Source of the DNA: Ruminococcus flavefaciens ATCC 19208
GTDB taxonomy: Bacteria > Bacillota > Clostridia > Oscillospirales > Ruminococcaceae
Assembly: GCF_000518765.1 (NCBI RefSeq)
Contig: NZ_KI912489.1
Coordinates: 128,652-192,651, forward strand
Length of the DNA: 64,000 nt
Reading direction: 5' to 3'
Of the stretch, positions 8,203 through 15,428 are shown one piece after another. How positions within the stretch are numbered: position 1 is the stretch's first letter; each line of letters opens with the position of its first letter. Below the pieces are notes generated by a model. It was given only the letters and a program-made list of their open reading frames with translations, did no database searches and was not told the origin of the DNA. The position numbers and the translations under genes are program-made.

Positions 8203-9285
8203 ATGAAATACCGATTTTTTGCAGCTTTTATGGGCACGCTGGTCATAGCTTCCGCGCTGTCAGCCTGCTCAAACCATAATACCTCCGACTATGAGAAAAA
8301 CAATGTCTCAGCCACAGAGGATACAGCTCCCGAAACAGTTGATACAGATGCGGAAGATAACACTTCTCCTGTGATATCCGCCGATATCGGTGCTCCATCA
8401 GAGGAATGTGCAGCAAACCGTCCCCAGATGCTTTTTTCTATGGACAGCGGCGACTGCGTATATTCGGCATTCAAGGACACCTCCGACGGCCCCGAAGAGG
8501 TATATTTCCTCGGCGGCAAAAATGGAAAGGCTGAGGAGCTTAAACTGCCTGAGGGAAGCGTTGTGCTTTATTCCGACGGCAAAAAGCTGTATTACTGCTC
8601 ACCCGCTGACGGTATCTGTGAATACGACAACGGAAAAACAACTCCCCTTAATAAGGAAACAAAGTCCGAAAATACAGTTAAGAGAGAGAATTTCTTCTTC
8701 ACCGATGACAGCATATATTTCGCAGTTTCAGGCGATAACGGTACAGAGATAAAGAGCATGGACTATTCGGGAAAGCTCTCGGACAAGGTATATTACACAG
8801 AACGCCGTAATGCCCGTATCGTAGGCTTTTATAACAATAAACTCATATGCTCGTATGATGTGGGAACAAACGGATATATCTGCACATTCGAAAGTGAAAA
8901 AAGCTCCACGGAGCTTAAAACAGGCAGCTCTCCCTATATTGTGGGAGATAAGGTCTATTTCATTGACTTCAACAGCCTTTGCTGTATGCCTCTTGGCGGC
9001 GGCGAAAAAGAAAGCGTCAGCGAAGAAAGATGCACGGATTTCTGCTTCTATGAGGACAAGCTCATTTTCACAGACGGCACTGACCTTTTCTCAGCAGAAA
9101 ACGGAAAGACTGACCTTCTCCTCAAAGCGTCCGATATTGATGGCTGTGATTATATCTCAGGCGTCGGAATAACCGATAACAAGCTCTATGTATGCGGCAA
9201 TTCGGGACCCTTCCGCAAGGTTATTGCCGAAACAGATGCAAACGGCAAGGTCACCGAAAAGATAACCGCAGGCATTGACAGATGA
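8203..9285 (+). CDS. Putative lipoprotein, DUF5050/beta-propeller-like
   Basis: 360 aa. Signal peptide MKYRFF... with lipobox LSAC (Cys about residue 22), then a Thr/Glu/Asp linker. The body is a run of about 40-residue units of the type 'LYYCSPADGICEYDNGKT', 'SIYFAVSGDNGTEIKSMDYSG' and 'VYFIDFNSLCCMPLGGG', as in secreted beta-propellers. It resembles, in style rather than in clear sequence, the lipoproteins at 1-3820. It has its own promoter and a 5' leader. Function unknown; likely surface-bound. Confidence 0.8.
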   Translation: MKYRFFAAFMGTLVIASALSACSNHNTSDYEKNNVSATEDTAPETVDTDAEDNTSPVISADIGAPSEECAANRPQMLFSMDSGDCVYSAFKDTSDGPEEVYFLGGKNGKAEELKLPEGSVVLYSDGKKLYYCSPADGICEYDNGKTTPLNKETKSENTVKRENFFFTDDSIYFAVSGDNGTEIKSMDYSGKLSDKVYYTERRNARIVGFYNNKLICSYDVGTNGYICTFESEKSSTELKTGSSPYIVGDKVYFIDFNSLCCMPLGGGEKESVSEERCTDFCFYEDKLIFTDGTDLFSAENGKTDLLLKASDIDGCDYISGVGITDNKLYVCGNSGPFRKVIAETDANGKVTEKITAGIDR

Positions 9286-9369
9286 GCCCTTTCATAAGTG
9301 ATCCGAAAAAACGCTTTTTCAACGGAAAACCGTTGAATATACAAATATATTTTTATCTTTTAAATAACA

Positions 9370-9843
9370 ATGAGATTTGATGAATTTCTTGCACTGCTGG
9401 TTTTACTGCTCATTATTGCCGCGGCAATATGGCTCTACAGAAGGCTTCACAAGCCCGATATCACCAAGCTTTATAATGCCAAGACCATTCTCACCGACAG
9501 AGAATACGAGTTCTACAAGAGGCTGAAGCCCCTTGCTGACGAATACGGTCTCAGCATATTCACAAAGGTAAGACTTGCCGATCTTATCGAGCCTAAACCC
9601 AAAGCCGAAAATCCTTACTGGATGGAGTGCTTCAACAAAATAAAGTCCAAGCATATAGACTTTGCTCTTGCAGACGAGGATACCGTTATTGTTGCTCTTA
9701 TCGAGCTTGATGACACCTCACATGATCGTCCCGACCGCATAGAGCGTGATGATTTCGTTAACGCTGTACTGGAAAATACAGGTTATGCTCTGCTGAGAAC
9801 CTACGGTGAGCTTGATGTTATTGAAGAATATCTCAGTATGTAG
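9370..9843 (+). CDS. DUF2726 domain protein with N-terminal membrane anchor
   Basis: 157 aa. One N-terminal transmembrane helix (about residues 5-24), then a cytoplasmic domain with 'FTKVRLADLI', 'KIKSKHIDFALADE', 'VALIELDDTSH' and 'NTGYALLRT'. That is the DUF2726 pattern, related to the PD-(D/E)xK nuclease fold (family knowledge). The order Asp, E-L-D, then a basic segment is compatible with that fold, but activity is not established. It lies 84 bp after the lipoprotein with no terminator between, so it may be cotranscribed. The RBS is poor. Confidence 0.75.
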   Translation: MRFDEFLALLVLLLIIAAAIWLYRRLHKPDITKLYNAKTILTDREYEFYKRLKPLADEYGLSIFTKVRLADLIEPKPKAENPYWMECFNKIKSKHIDFALADEDTVIVALIELDDTSHDRPDRIERDDFVNAVLENTGYALLRTYGELDVIEEYLSM

Positions 9844-9866
9844 CTGTTAATATTGAGCAGAAATGT

Positions 9867-9923
9867 AAGGGCGCATGACCGTGCCCTTTAATAATAAAAA
9901 GGACTGCATAAGCAGTCCTTTTT
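9867..9923. terminator. Tandem terminators between convergent genes
   Basis: The first hairpin is AAGGGCGC / GTGCCCTT (9867-9890) followed by TAATAA. The second is AAAAAGGACTGC / GCAGTCCTTTTT (9896-9923), symmetrical and usable in both directions, so it also ends pssA. Confidence 0.85.
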
Positions 9924-10566
9924 ATCTTGTTTTGGTTTTATACAGCATCCAGATAAGCTCCAGAACGCCGATACCGATGAAGCACAGCATAGTTTTCATG
10001 CTTGGCTTCTTGACTTTGAATCGGGTGATGAAGGCAAGTGCGATAATAAAGAGCGCACCGCCGTATACCTCAGGGAACCAGTCTCTGCCGATATCCCTGT
10101 GGAAGCTGTAGAGCAGCGGCAGTATAAGTGCTACGCTTGTAACAGGCAGTCCCTCATAGACCTTGCGGTTTTCGGTGGTTTTTTTCTGCCTTTCTTCCTC
10201 GGCAACGTTGAAGTAAGCAAGTCTGATGACTGCGCAAAGCGGGAACATTACGAGAATGGGCAGGTCGCACCAGTCTCTCATGCCTACAGAATAGCCGATA
10301 ACTGCGGGAAGCACTCCGAAGCAGATAGCGTCACACAGTGAATCTATCTGTATACCGAACTTTTTCTCGCTTTCGGTACGGTCTTTTTTGGTACGGGCGA
10401 CCTTACCGTCAAACATATCACACAGACCCGACACCATAAGACAAATAATGGCATATTCGGGGTGAGGTCTCATACCGCTGTAGCCTGCTGCAAAGAACAT
10501 ACCTACTACAGACGAGATGAGGCTCATATATGTAAGAATAACCGTATAGTTATAATATCCAATCAT
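9922..10566 (-). CDS. pssA: CDP-diacylglycerol--serine O-phosphatidyltransferase
   Basis: 214 aa integral membrane enzyme that makes phosphatidylserine from CDP-diacylglycerol and serine, the first step to phosphatidylethanolamine. The CDP-alcohol phosphotransferase signature D-x2-DG-x2-AR-...-G-x3-D-x3-D is complete: 'DMFDGKVAR' then 'FGIQIDSLCD' (about residues 49-78). About six hydrophobic segments are visible. The subtype (serine rather than glycerol-phosphate) is chosen from the overall resemblance to PssA. It has its own promoter (10612-10640). No decarboxylase gene adjoins. Confidence 0.85.
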   Translation of the reverse strand: MIGYYNYTVILTYMSLISSVVGMFFAAGYSGMRPHPEYAIICLMVSGLCDMFDGKVARTKKDRTESEKKFGIQIDSLCDAICFGVLPAVIGYSVGMRDWCDLPILVMFPLCAVIRLAYFNVAEEERQKKTTENRKVYEGLPVTSVALILPLLYSFHRDIGRDWFPEVYGGALFIIALAFITRFKVKKPSMKTMLCFIGIGVLELIWMLYKTKTR

Positions 10567-10611
10567 TATCCAAACCTCAGAAATGAAAATTGCAATTAAA
10601 ATCTAAAAATC

Positions 10612-10640
10612 ATTATATCATAAAAACTGCAAAGTTTCAA
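10612..10640 (-). promoter_or_regulatory. Promoter for pssA
   Basis: On the minus strand TTGAAA, 17 bp, TATAAT, about 45 bp before the pssA start. Confidence 0.8.
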
Positions 10641-10671
10641 GTATATTTTCTTATTTTCTCATGCAGGTATT

Positions 10672-12861
10672 TTATGGATTTTTTTTCTTTCTGCCTCTTT
10701 TTACGGGAGCTTTGGTCTCAGCCTTTTTTTCTGTTTGTTTTTTTGCGGCTGTTTTACGGGTCGCAGGCTTCTTTTTTGCACCCTTTTCACGGTTTATCTT
10801 CATCTGCTCCTGACGGGCAGACTTATCATCGAGGCGCCTGTAAGCCTCTTCGTAAAGATATTCCTGCGAATTGAAGGGAGTATCGGGATTTCTGCGCTCG
10901 TGTATATAATTGCCGTCGCTGAGCATGATGCGAGCCTTTGCGTTATCCTTCATAAGTATGCGGAACATCTCGCGGATACGCTTTCTGAGGCGTTCATCTT
11001 CAACAGGTGCGGCTACCTCAACACGGCGGACAGTGTTCCTGCTCATATAGTCGGCTGAACCGATATATATCTTCTGCTCGGGAGAATCCGTGCCGAATAT
11101 GAAAATACGGCTGTGTTCGAGGAATCTTCCCACTATGCTGCGGACTGTGATATTCTCTGTATAGTCCTGTACGCCTGCGATAAGGCAGCATAGTCCGCGG
11201 ATAACAAGCTCTATCTTTACGCCTGCCTGTGAAGCTTCAACAAGCTTGTTTATTATGACAGAGTCGTTGAGAGAGTTGACCTTTGCAGCTATATAGCCGT
11301 TTCCGCCGCTTTTTGCAATAGCTATCTGTTCGTCCATCATTGCCAGTACCTGAGGTCTGAGGGCAAGAGGAGACACAAGGAGCTTATTGGTCTTTTCTAC
11401 GAAAGTACCGTTGATAAGTCCTGCAAATACAGCCTCTGCGTCCGCTGCGATGTCTCTGTCGGCTGTGAGCAGCATCAGGTCGGTATACAGTGCGGCAGTC
11501 TTTTCGTTGTAGTTGCCCGTGCCGATCTGTGTAACATAGTCGAAATTGCCGCCCTGAGCTTTTCTTGTAATGAGCAGCAGCTTTGAATGTGCTTTGAAGT
11601 CCTTAGGACCGTATATCACGTTTACTCCTGCTTCCTGAAGCTGCTTTGACCATTCGATATTGTTTTCCTCATCAAAACGGGCGCGAAGCTCTATCATTAC
11701 AAGGACTTCCTTGCCGTTTTCGGCAGCTGTGCATAGTGCGTCTATGACCTTACTGCTTCGTGCAAGGCGGTAAAGAGTTATTTTTATGGAGGTTACCTTG
11801 GGGTCGTTGGCACTTTCCTGCAAAAGGCGTATAAAAGACAGATTCATGGACTCGAATGGATAGCTGAGAAGAATGTCCTTTGCCTTTACCTGTGCGAATA
11901 CAGGTCTTGTATCGGAAAGAGCCGCAGGCTTGCGGGGGGTGCGCTGAGTGTAGTGCAGTCTCGGGTCGTCGTCGTATTCCTGCAATGTGAACAGGTAGGA
12001 AAGGTCGAGAGGAATGCGCGATGTGAATACACGGGCGTTTTTCAGCTTCAGCTTCTTGCAGAGATAATCCAGTGCATCGCGGCTGAAAACTCCCGACAGC
12101 TCAAGGCGCATAGGAGCAAGCTTTTTGCGCTTGTCTACAAGCTCTTCCATGCGTCTGCGGAACTCGGGACCTCTTCCCGAGGCTGTGATAGCTGCGCTTC
12201 GGGTAACTCTTATGAGTGCGCGGTCGATGACCTTGTAATTCTTGAACATGAGGTGAGCGAATTTGAGTATCACTTCCTCAGCCAGTATAAAGCGCTTGCC
12301 GTCTCTTCCGAGGTTTATTATACGCTCCGAGCGGTTGATAGTTGCAGGTATCAGACCGATGGATATGCCCTTTTTCGTGCCGAGCTGCACTACGGCGTAT
12401 ATCTCTTTGTTCTGCAAAAACGGGAACGGGAGAGCGTCATTGATGACAATGCCCGATACGAAGGGCTTCAGCTCGCGCTTGAAGTACAATTCGAGGAAAG
12501 ACAGCTCTTCCTTTGTCATTTTGTCAAAGGAAACGTGCTCGTAGCCGTATTCCGCAAGCTCGCTCATGGTCGTGAGCAGAGCTCCCTCAACTGAGGGCTG
12601 TAATCTGCGTACAGCCGTGAATACAGCATCAAGCTGCTGAGCGGGAGTCATTCCTGTGAATTTGTCTGGCTTTGCTTTTTTATCCTTTGTTTTTTCTGTC
12701 AGAGAACCTACCCTTACCATGAAGAATTCGTCAAGGTTGCTCTGATATATTGCTGAAAAAGATATCCTTTCAAGCAGAGGCGTGTCGGGATCGACAGCTT
12801 CTTCAAGGACTCTTTTATTGAATTTGAGCCATGAAAGCTCCCTGTTTTCAAGATAATCCAT
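10672..12861 (-). CDS. ppk: Polyphosphate kinase 1
   Basis: 729 aa. Reversibly polymerises the ATP gamma-phosphate into polyphosphate. N-domain 'NRELSWLKFNKRVLEEA' and 'FFMVRVGSL' are typical of the family. The phospholipase-D-like catalytic half includes 'KITLYRLA', 'ELRARFDEENNI', 'HSKLLLI' (candidate autophosphorylated His) and 'IGTGNYNEKTA'. A second C-terminal domain has 'GLCCLIAGVQ', 'HSRIFIFG' and 'YIGSADYMSRN'. The start chosen is the ATG at 12861 behind TTGGAGATAGAT rather than the TTG four codons upstream. The last 45 or so residues are an Ala/Lys-rich tail, an unusual extension. It lies 53 bp downstream of the kinase-like gene and is probably cotranscribed. Confidence 0.93.
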   Translation of the reverse strand: MDYLENRELSWLKFNKRVLEEAVDPDTPLLERISFSAIYQSNLDEFFMVRVGSLTEKTKDKKAKPDKFTGMTPAQQLDAVFTAVRRLQPSVEGALLTTMSELAEYGYEHVSFDKMTKEELSFLELYFKRELKPFVSGIVINDALPFPFLQNKEIYAVVQLGTKKGISIGLIPATINRSERIINLGRDGKRFILAEEVILKFAHLMFKNYKVIDRALIRVTRSAAITASGRGPEFRRRMEELVDKRKKLAPMRLELSGVFSRDALDYLCKKLKLKNARVFTSRIPLDLSYLFTLQEYDDDPRLHYTQRTPRKPAALSDTRPVFAQVKAKDILLSYPFESMNLSFIRLLQESANDPKVTSIKITLYRLARSSKVIDALCTAAENGKEVLVMIELRARFDEENNIEWSKQLQEAGVNVIYGPKDFKAHSKLLLITRKAQGGNFDYVTQIGTGNYNEKTAALYTDLMLLTADRDIAADAEAVFAGLINGTFVEKTNKLLVSPLALRPQVLAMMDEQIAIAKSGGNGYIAAKVNSLNDSVIINKLVEASQAGVKIELVIRGLCCLIAGVQDYTENITVRSIVGRFLEHSRIFIFGTDSPEQKIYIGSADYMSRNTVRRVEVAAPVEDERLRKRIREMFRILMKDNAKARIMLSDGNYIHERRNPDTPFNSQEYLYEEAYRRLDDKSARQEQMKINREKGAKKKPATRKTAAKKQTEKKAETKAPVKRGRKKKNP

Positions 12862-12914
12862 ATCTATCTCCAATCTTTGTCTGAGGTATAAGCTGATTGT
12901 TAACGGCTAAGGGC

Positions 12915-13835
12915 TCAGTATTTGAACTGTCCGTTGCCTATGAATTCGCAGATGAGTGAATCGGGAGTTATGTCCTTTTTGTCGATAGGCGTGAGAGCTT
13001 CGAGGATCTCTGCACATTCTCTTACCTCGGGAACGTCCATGAGCTCCTCAAGCTGACCGAGAAGGTCGCTGCGGTAAACAGAAAGCTCATAAGCCATGAA
13101 GGTATCCACATCATAGTCAGAGCGGTATTTATACGGCATTATGTACTTGTTCTCGCCTGCCTCCACGTTGTGGAACATATTCATTGTTTCACGGAGAGAG
13201 CGCTTGCGGAAGTTCCTGTCGCGTATCATACGGCGCATAAGACGTACTCTTGACGGGTGTAGAAGGATATTCTCGCTTGAGATACGTGTTCGGACACTGA
13301 CATATATCTTGCTTATCATGCTGTCGGGAACTGTGATAACGGAGGGGTTGAGAGCGTGTATGCCCTCAAAGATAACTATTTCACCTTCGTTTCTCTTGAA
13401 CATCTTTCCCGAGCCGCAGCGTGTTGAGGTCTTGAAATTGTACTTTGGCAGCTCTATTTCCTTGCAGGCGCTTATTGCCTCTATCTGCTGATTGAGGAGC
13501 TGACTGTCCACGCGGAGAGGCGATTCCAGATCCATTTTGCCCTCGGCAGCAAGGGCTTTTTCAGCCTCTGTCAGCGGACAGAACCAGTTATCCATAGAAA
13601 GGGTATGGGTCTCGTGTCCCATGTCGTCAAGGAGCTTTTCTATCATCATTGCCGTAGTTGTCTTGCCTGAGCCCGATGGTCCCGAAAGGAGTATTACAGG
13701 CTTTTCGTTATGGTTCTCGGCAATATCGTCTGCTATTTTCTTCAATTTATAGAGGTAATCCTCGTTTACTGCCCTTACGTATTCCTTAGGGTCTTTTTCT
13801 ATTCCCTGATTTATTCTTGCAACTTCAATATTCAT
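12915..13835 (-). CDS. Uridine kinase-like P-loop kinase
   Basis: 306 aa. Walker A 'LLSGPSGSGKTT' near residue 50, 'SMDNWFCP' (the D-x-[FY/W] segment seen in uridine and phosphoribulokinases) and 'EIVIFEGIHALNP' as the Walker B-like strand. 'RLMRRMIRDRNFRKRS' fits the basic lid of the uridine kinase/PRK family. The TGS-like N-terminal region present in some nucleoside kinases is absent. The start ATG is behind AAGGAGATC. The substrate is most likely uridine/cytidine but is not proven. First gene of an operon with ppk. Confidence 0.8.
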   Translation of the reverse strand: MNIEVARINQGIEKDPKEYVRAVNEDYLYKLKKIADDIAENHNEKPVILLSGPSGSGKTTTAMMIEKLLDDMGHETHTLSMDNWFCPLTEAEKALAAEGKMDLESPLRVDSQLLNQQIEAISACKEIELPKYNFKTSTRCGSGKMFKRNEGEIVIFEGIHALNPSVITVPDSMISKIYVSVRTRISSENILLHPSRVRLMRRMIRDRNFRKRSLRETMNMFHNVEAGENKYIMPYKYRSDYDVDTFMAYELSVYRSDLLGQLEELMDVPEVRECAEILEALTPIDKKDITPDSLICEFIGNGQFKY

Positions 13836-13981
13836 TAAGGGATCTCCTTTATTTTTTTATTTAAAAGAGCTTCTGCTCCTGCGTGTTTTTTATACAGTGC
13901 GCAGCCGCGTATTTCGGCATAATATCCGTATGAAGGTCAAAATTATTGTCCATAGTGTCATGACGGTAGTACATTTATAAT

Positions 13982-14010
13982 ATTATATCACATTTTTTGT
14001 ATTATTTCAA
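13982..14010 (-). promoter_or_regulatory. Promoter for the kinase-ppk operon
   Basis: Minus strand TTGAAA, 17 bp, TATAAT. The transcript would carry about 140 nt of leader (13836-13975), in which I see no recognised element. Confidence 0.8.
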
Positions 14011-14094
14011 CCCATCAATTTGGTATTTTTAACGTTGTATTCAACAGACAGTTTATTTTTGCACGTAAAACATAACTTTTGCAGGCTCCCCCTC

Positions 14095-14123
14095 TTGACA
14101 AACAGTAAAAACTGTGATAATAT
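14095..14123 (+). promoter_or_regulatory. Promoter for the T-box transcript
   Basis: TTGACA at 14095-14100, followed by GATAAT (15-bp spacer) or TAATAT (17-bp spacer). It sits just before the T-box leader. Confidence 0.6.
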
Positions 14124-14134
14124 TAGTTTACAAT

Positions 14135-14370
14135 ATTCCATAAAACGTAGATGAGGAAGGCTTTTCCGCGACCGATTCAGAGAGCAGCCGTTTGGTGCGA
14201 GGCTGCACGGGCAGGATATCACAGCACACCGCCTCTGAGTGCGCCCAATAAGCGTCGGGAGCTCCCGTTACAGAGCACTTGAGATACGGAGAAGGCTCCG
14301 TGTGAATCAGGGTGGAACCACGGTTATTATCGTCCCTTATACCTATTGGCAGGCATAAGGGGCTTTTTTG
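14135..14370 (+). ncRNA. T-box leader (predicted threonine-responsive)
   Basis: The conserved T-box sequence AGGGTGGAACCACGG is at 14309-14323. It is followed by a terminator hairpin (CCTTATACCT / AGGCATAAGG, 14334-14362) and seven T-rich positions. Upstream stem I shows AGAGAGCAG and a GGTGCGAG apical segment. An ACC triplet at 14228-14230 in the 3' arm is the likely specifier codon, pointing to tRNA-Thr, which agrees with thrS downstream. In T-box RNAs, uncharged tRNA pairs with the specifier and the T-box bulge and prevents termination. The nearest synthetase starts only at 15429, about 1.06 kb beyond the terminator. Confidence 0.9.
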
Positions 14371-14398
14371 TTATCTTGACGCAGTCGGAGGTGAGAAT

Positions 14399-14779
14399 GT
14401 GAGCAATATCAGGTACAACGAGCATGAGGAAGCATATGAGCTGCCGTATAAGATATGGGGCGAGATGATGACAGTCCGCTTTTATACCGAAAGCGAAGAG
14501 ACTATAATCAGCAATCTCAAGGATATCGCAAAAAAGCTGGCTCAGCTTGACAGCGGCAAGGGTACGATAGCAGGCATGCTTATCGACGAAGGCTACTATG
14601 AAGGCGGTGCCGCGGACGCGCTTGCGAAAATACTGAAAATCAACAACGTCTATGTGGATATCGACGATGAGGATATCGTTGTTTGCTTCGATACGGGGAC
14701 TGACGACGGATTTATGAAAGACTTCGTCCATGTGGAGCTCTTCGGCGAACTGTTCGAGATAACAGGCTGGGTCACATGA
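14399..14779 (+). CDS. Hypothetical protein between T-box and thrS
   Basis: 126 aa from the GTG at 14399, which has GGAGGTGAG upstream. The longer frame from 14312 is rejected because it would run through the T-box terminator. The product is acidic, with an alpha/beta pattern: 'EAYELPYKIWGEMMTVRFYTES', a central helix 'LKDIAKKLAQL', and a C-terminal beta segment 'VHVELFGELFEITGWV'. I do not recognise the family; the ending resembles small SUFU/Imm-like or DUF2262-type proteins, but this is weak. Being directly behind the T-box, it should be transcribed only when tRNA-Thr is uncharged. Confidence 0.65.
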   Translation: MSNIRYNEHEEAYELPYKIWGEMMTVRFYTESEETIISNLKDIAKKLAQLDSGKGTIAGMLIDEGYYEGGAADALAKILKINNVYVDIDDEDIVVCFDTGTDDGFMKDFVHVELFGELFEITGWVT

Positions 14780-14946
14780 AATGGACAGACCTCAGCGGAA
14801 GGATATACGCCTCGATAATTACGATTATTCCCGCAGCGGCGCGTATTTCGTAACGATATGCACAAAAATAAAATGTGCATTTTCTGGGATAACAACGATA
14901 AATACCGCCCGATTTCGTCAAATATTGAGGCAACGGAAAAACAAAA

Positions 14947-14972
14947 TGTAGGGGCGCACAGTGTGCGCCCGC
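14947..14972 (+). repeat. REP-like hairpin inside RAYT, copy A
   Basis: TGTAGGGG, then GCGCACA / GTGTGCGC-type stem, ending CCCGC. It is read in frame as 'VGAHSVRP'. The reverse complement of 15150-15175 is identical over 26 bp. Confidence 0.9.
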
Positions 14973-15149
14973 AAATTAAAAATCACGATAAAAAGATACA
15001 TTTGTCTGATATTGGAAAAACTGTAAAAGAAGGATTGAAAAATATTAATCACTATTATCCAATGGTAACGGTTGATAAATATGTGATAATGCCTAATCAT
15101 ATCCATGTAATTATTCGTATTGAAGCGGATAATGTGGGAATTGAAACAG

Positions 15150-15175
15150 GCGGGCGCACACTGTGCGCCCCTACA
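15150..15175 (-). repeat. REP-like hairpin inside RAYT, copy B (inverted)
   Basis: Exact 26-bp inverted copy of 14947-14972, read in frame as 'GGRTLCAPT'. The two copies flank the HUH core of the transposase. Confidence 0.9.
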
Positions 15176-15428
15176 TTATCGCTTATCATCAAAAATTTCA
15201 AAGAATTTGTTACAAAACAAATTGGTTTTTCCGTATGGCAAAGGTCGTTTTACGACCGTGTATTGCGGAATGAATGGGAATACCGCAATGCGTGGCAATA
15301 CATCGAAAACAATCCCGAAAATTGGGAAAACGATGAATTATTCTGCAAGGAATAATTCATCATCGTACAAACGAATAATTATGCATCAAGCATTATGAAT
15401 TATGAATTAATAAAAAGGAGAGATCATC

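Larger units (their letters stand above)
14781..15355 (+). pseudogene. REP-associated tyrosine transposase (RAYT), frameshifted
   Basis: In frame from ATG 14781 the sequence reads 'MDRPQRKDIRLDNYDYSRSG' and then 'AYFVTICTK'. It then slips at the A-run 14864-14868 into the frame that continues 'NKMCIFWDN' and on to the TAA at 15353. One missing A explains the break, and the restored length is about 191 aa. The downstream part has the HUH motif 'MPNHIHVII' and the helix 'QYIENNP' with the candidate catalytic Tyr. This family (TnpA_REP, IS200-like Y1) is known to act on REP hairpins. Two exact inverted copies of such a hairpin lie within the frame (14947-14972, 15150-15175). A sequencing error or slippage could also restore the frame. 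Confidence 0.8.

Noticed and set aside
11953-12594. 213-codon plus-strand open frame antisense to ppk
   Set aside because: Shadow frame without RBS or recognisable domain.
14312-14398. Longer start for the hypothetical gene after the T-box
   Set aside because: It would begin inside the T-box and translate through its terminator; GTG 14399 has a good RBS.
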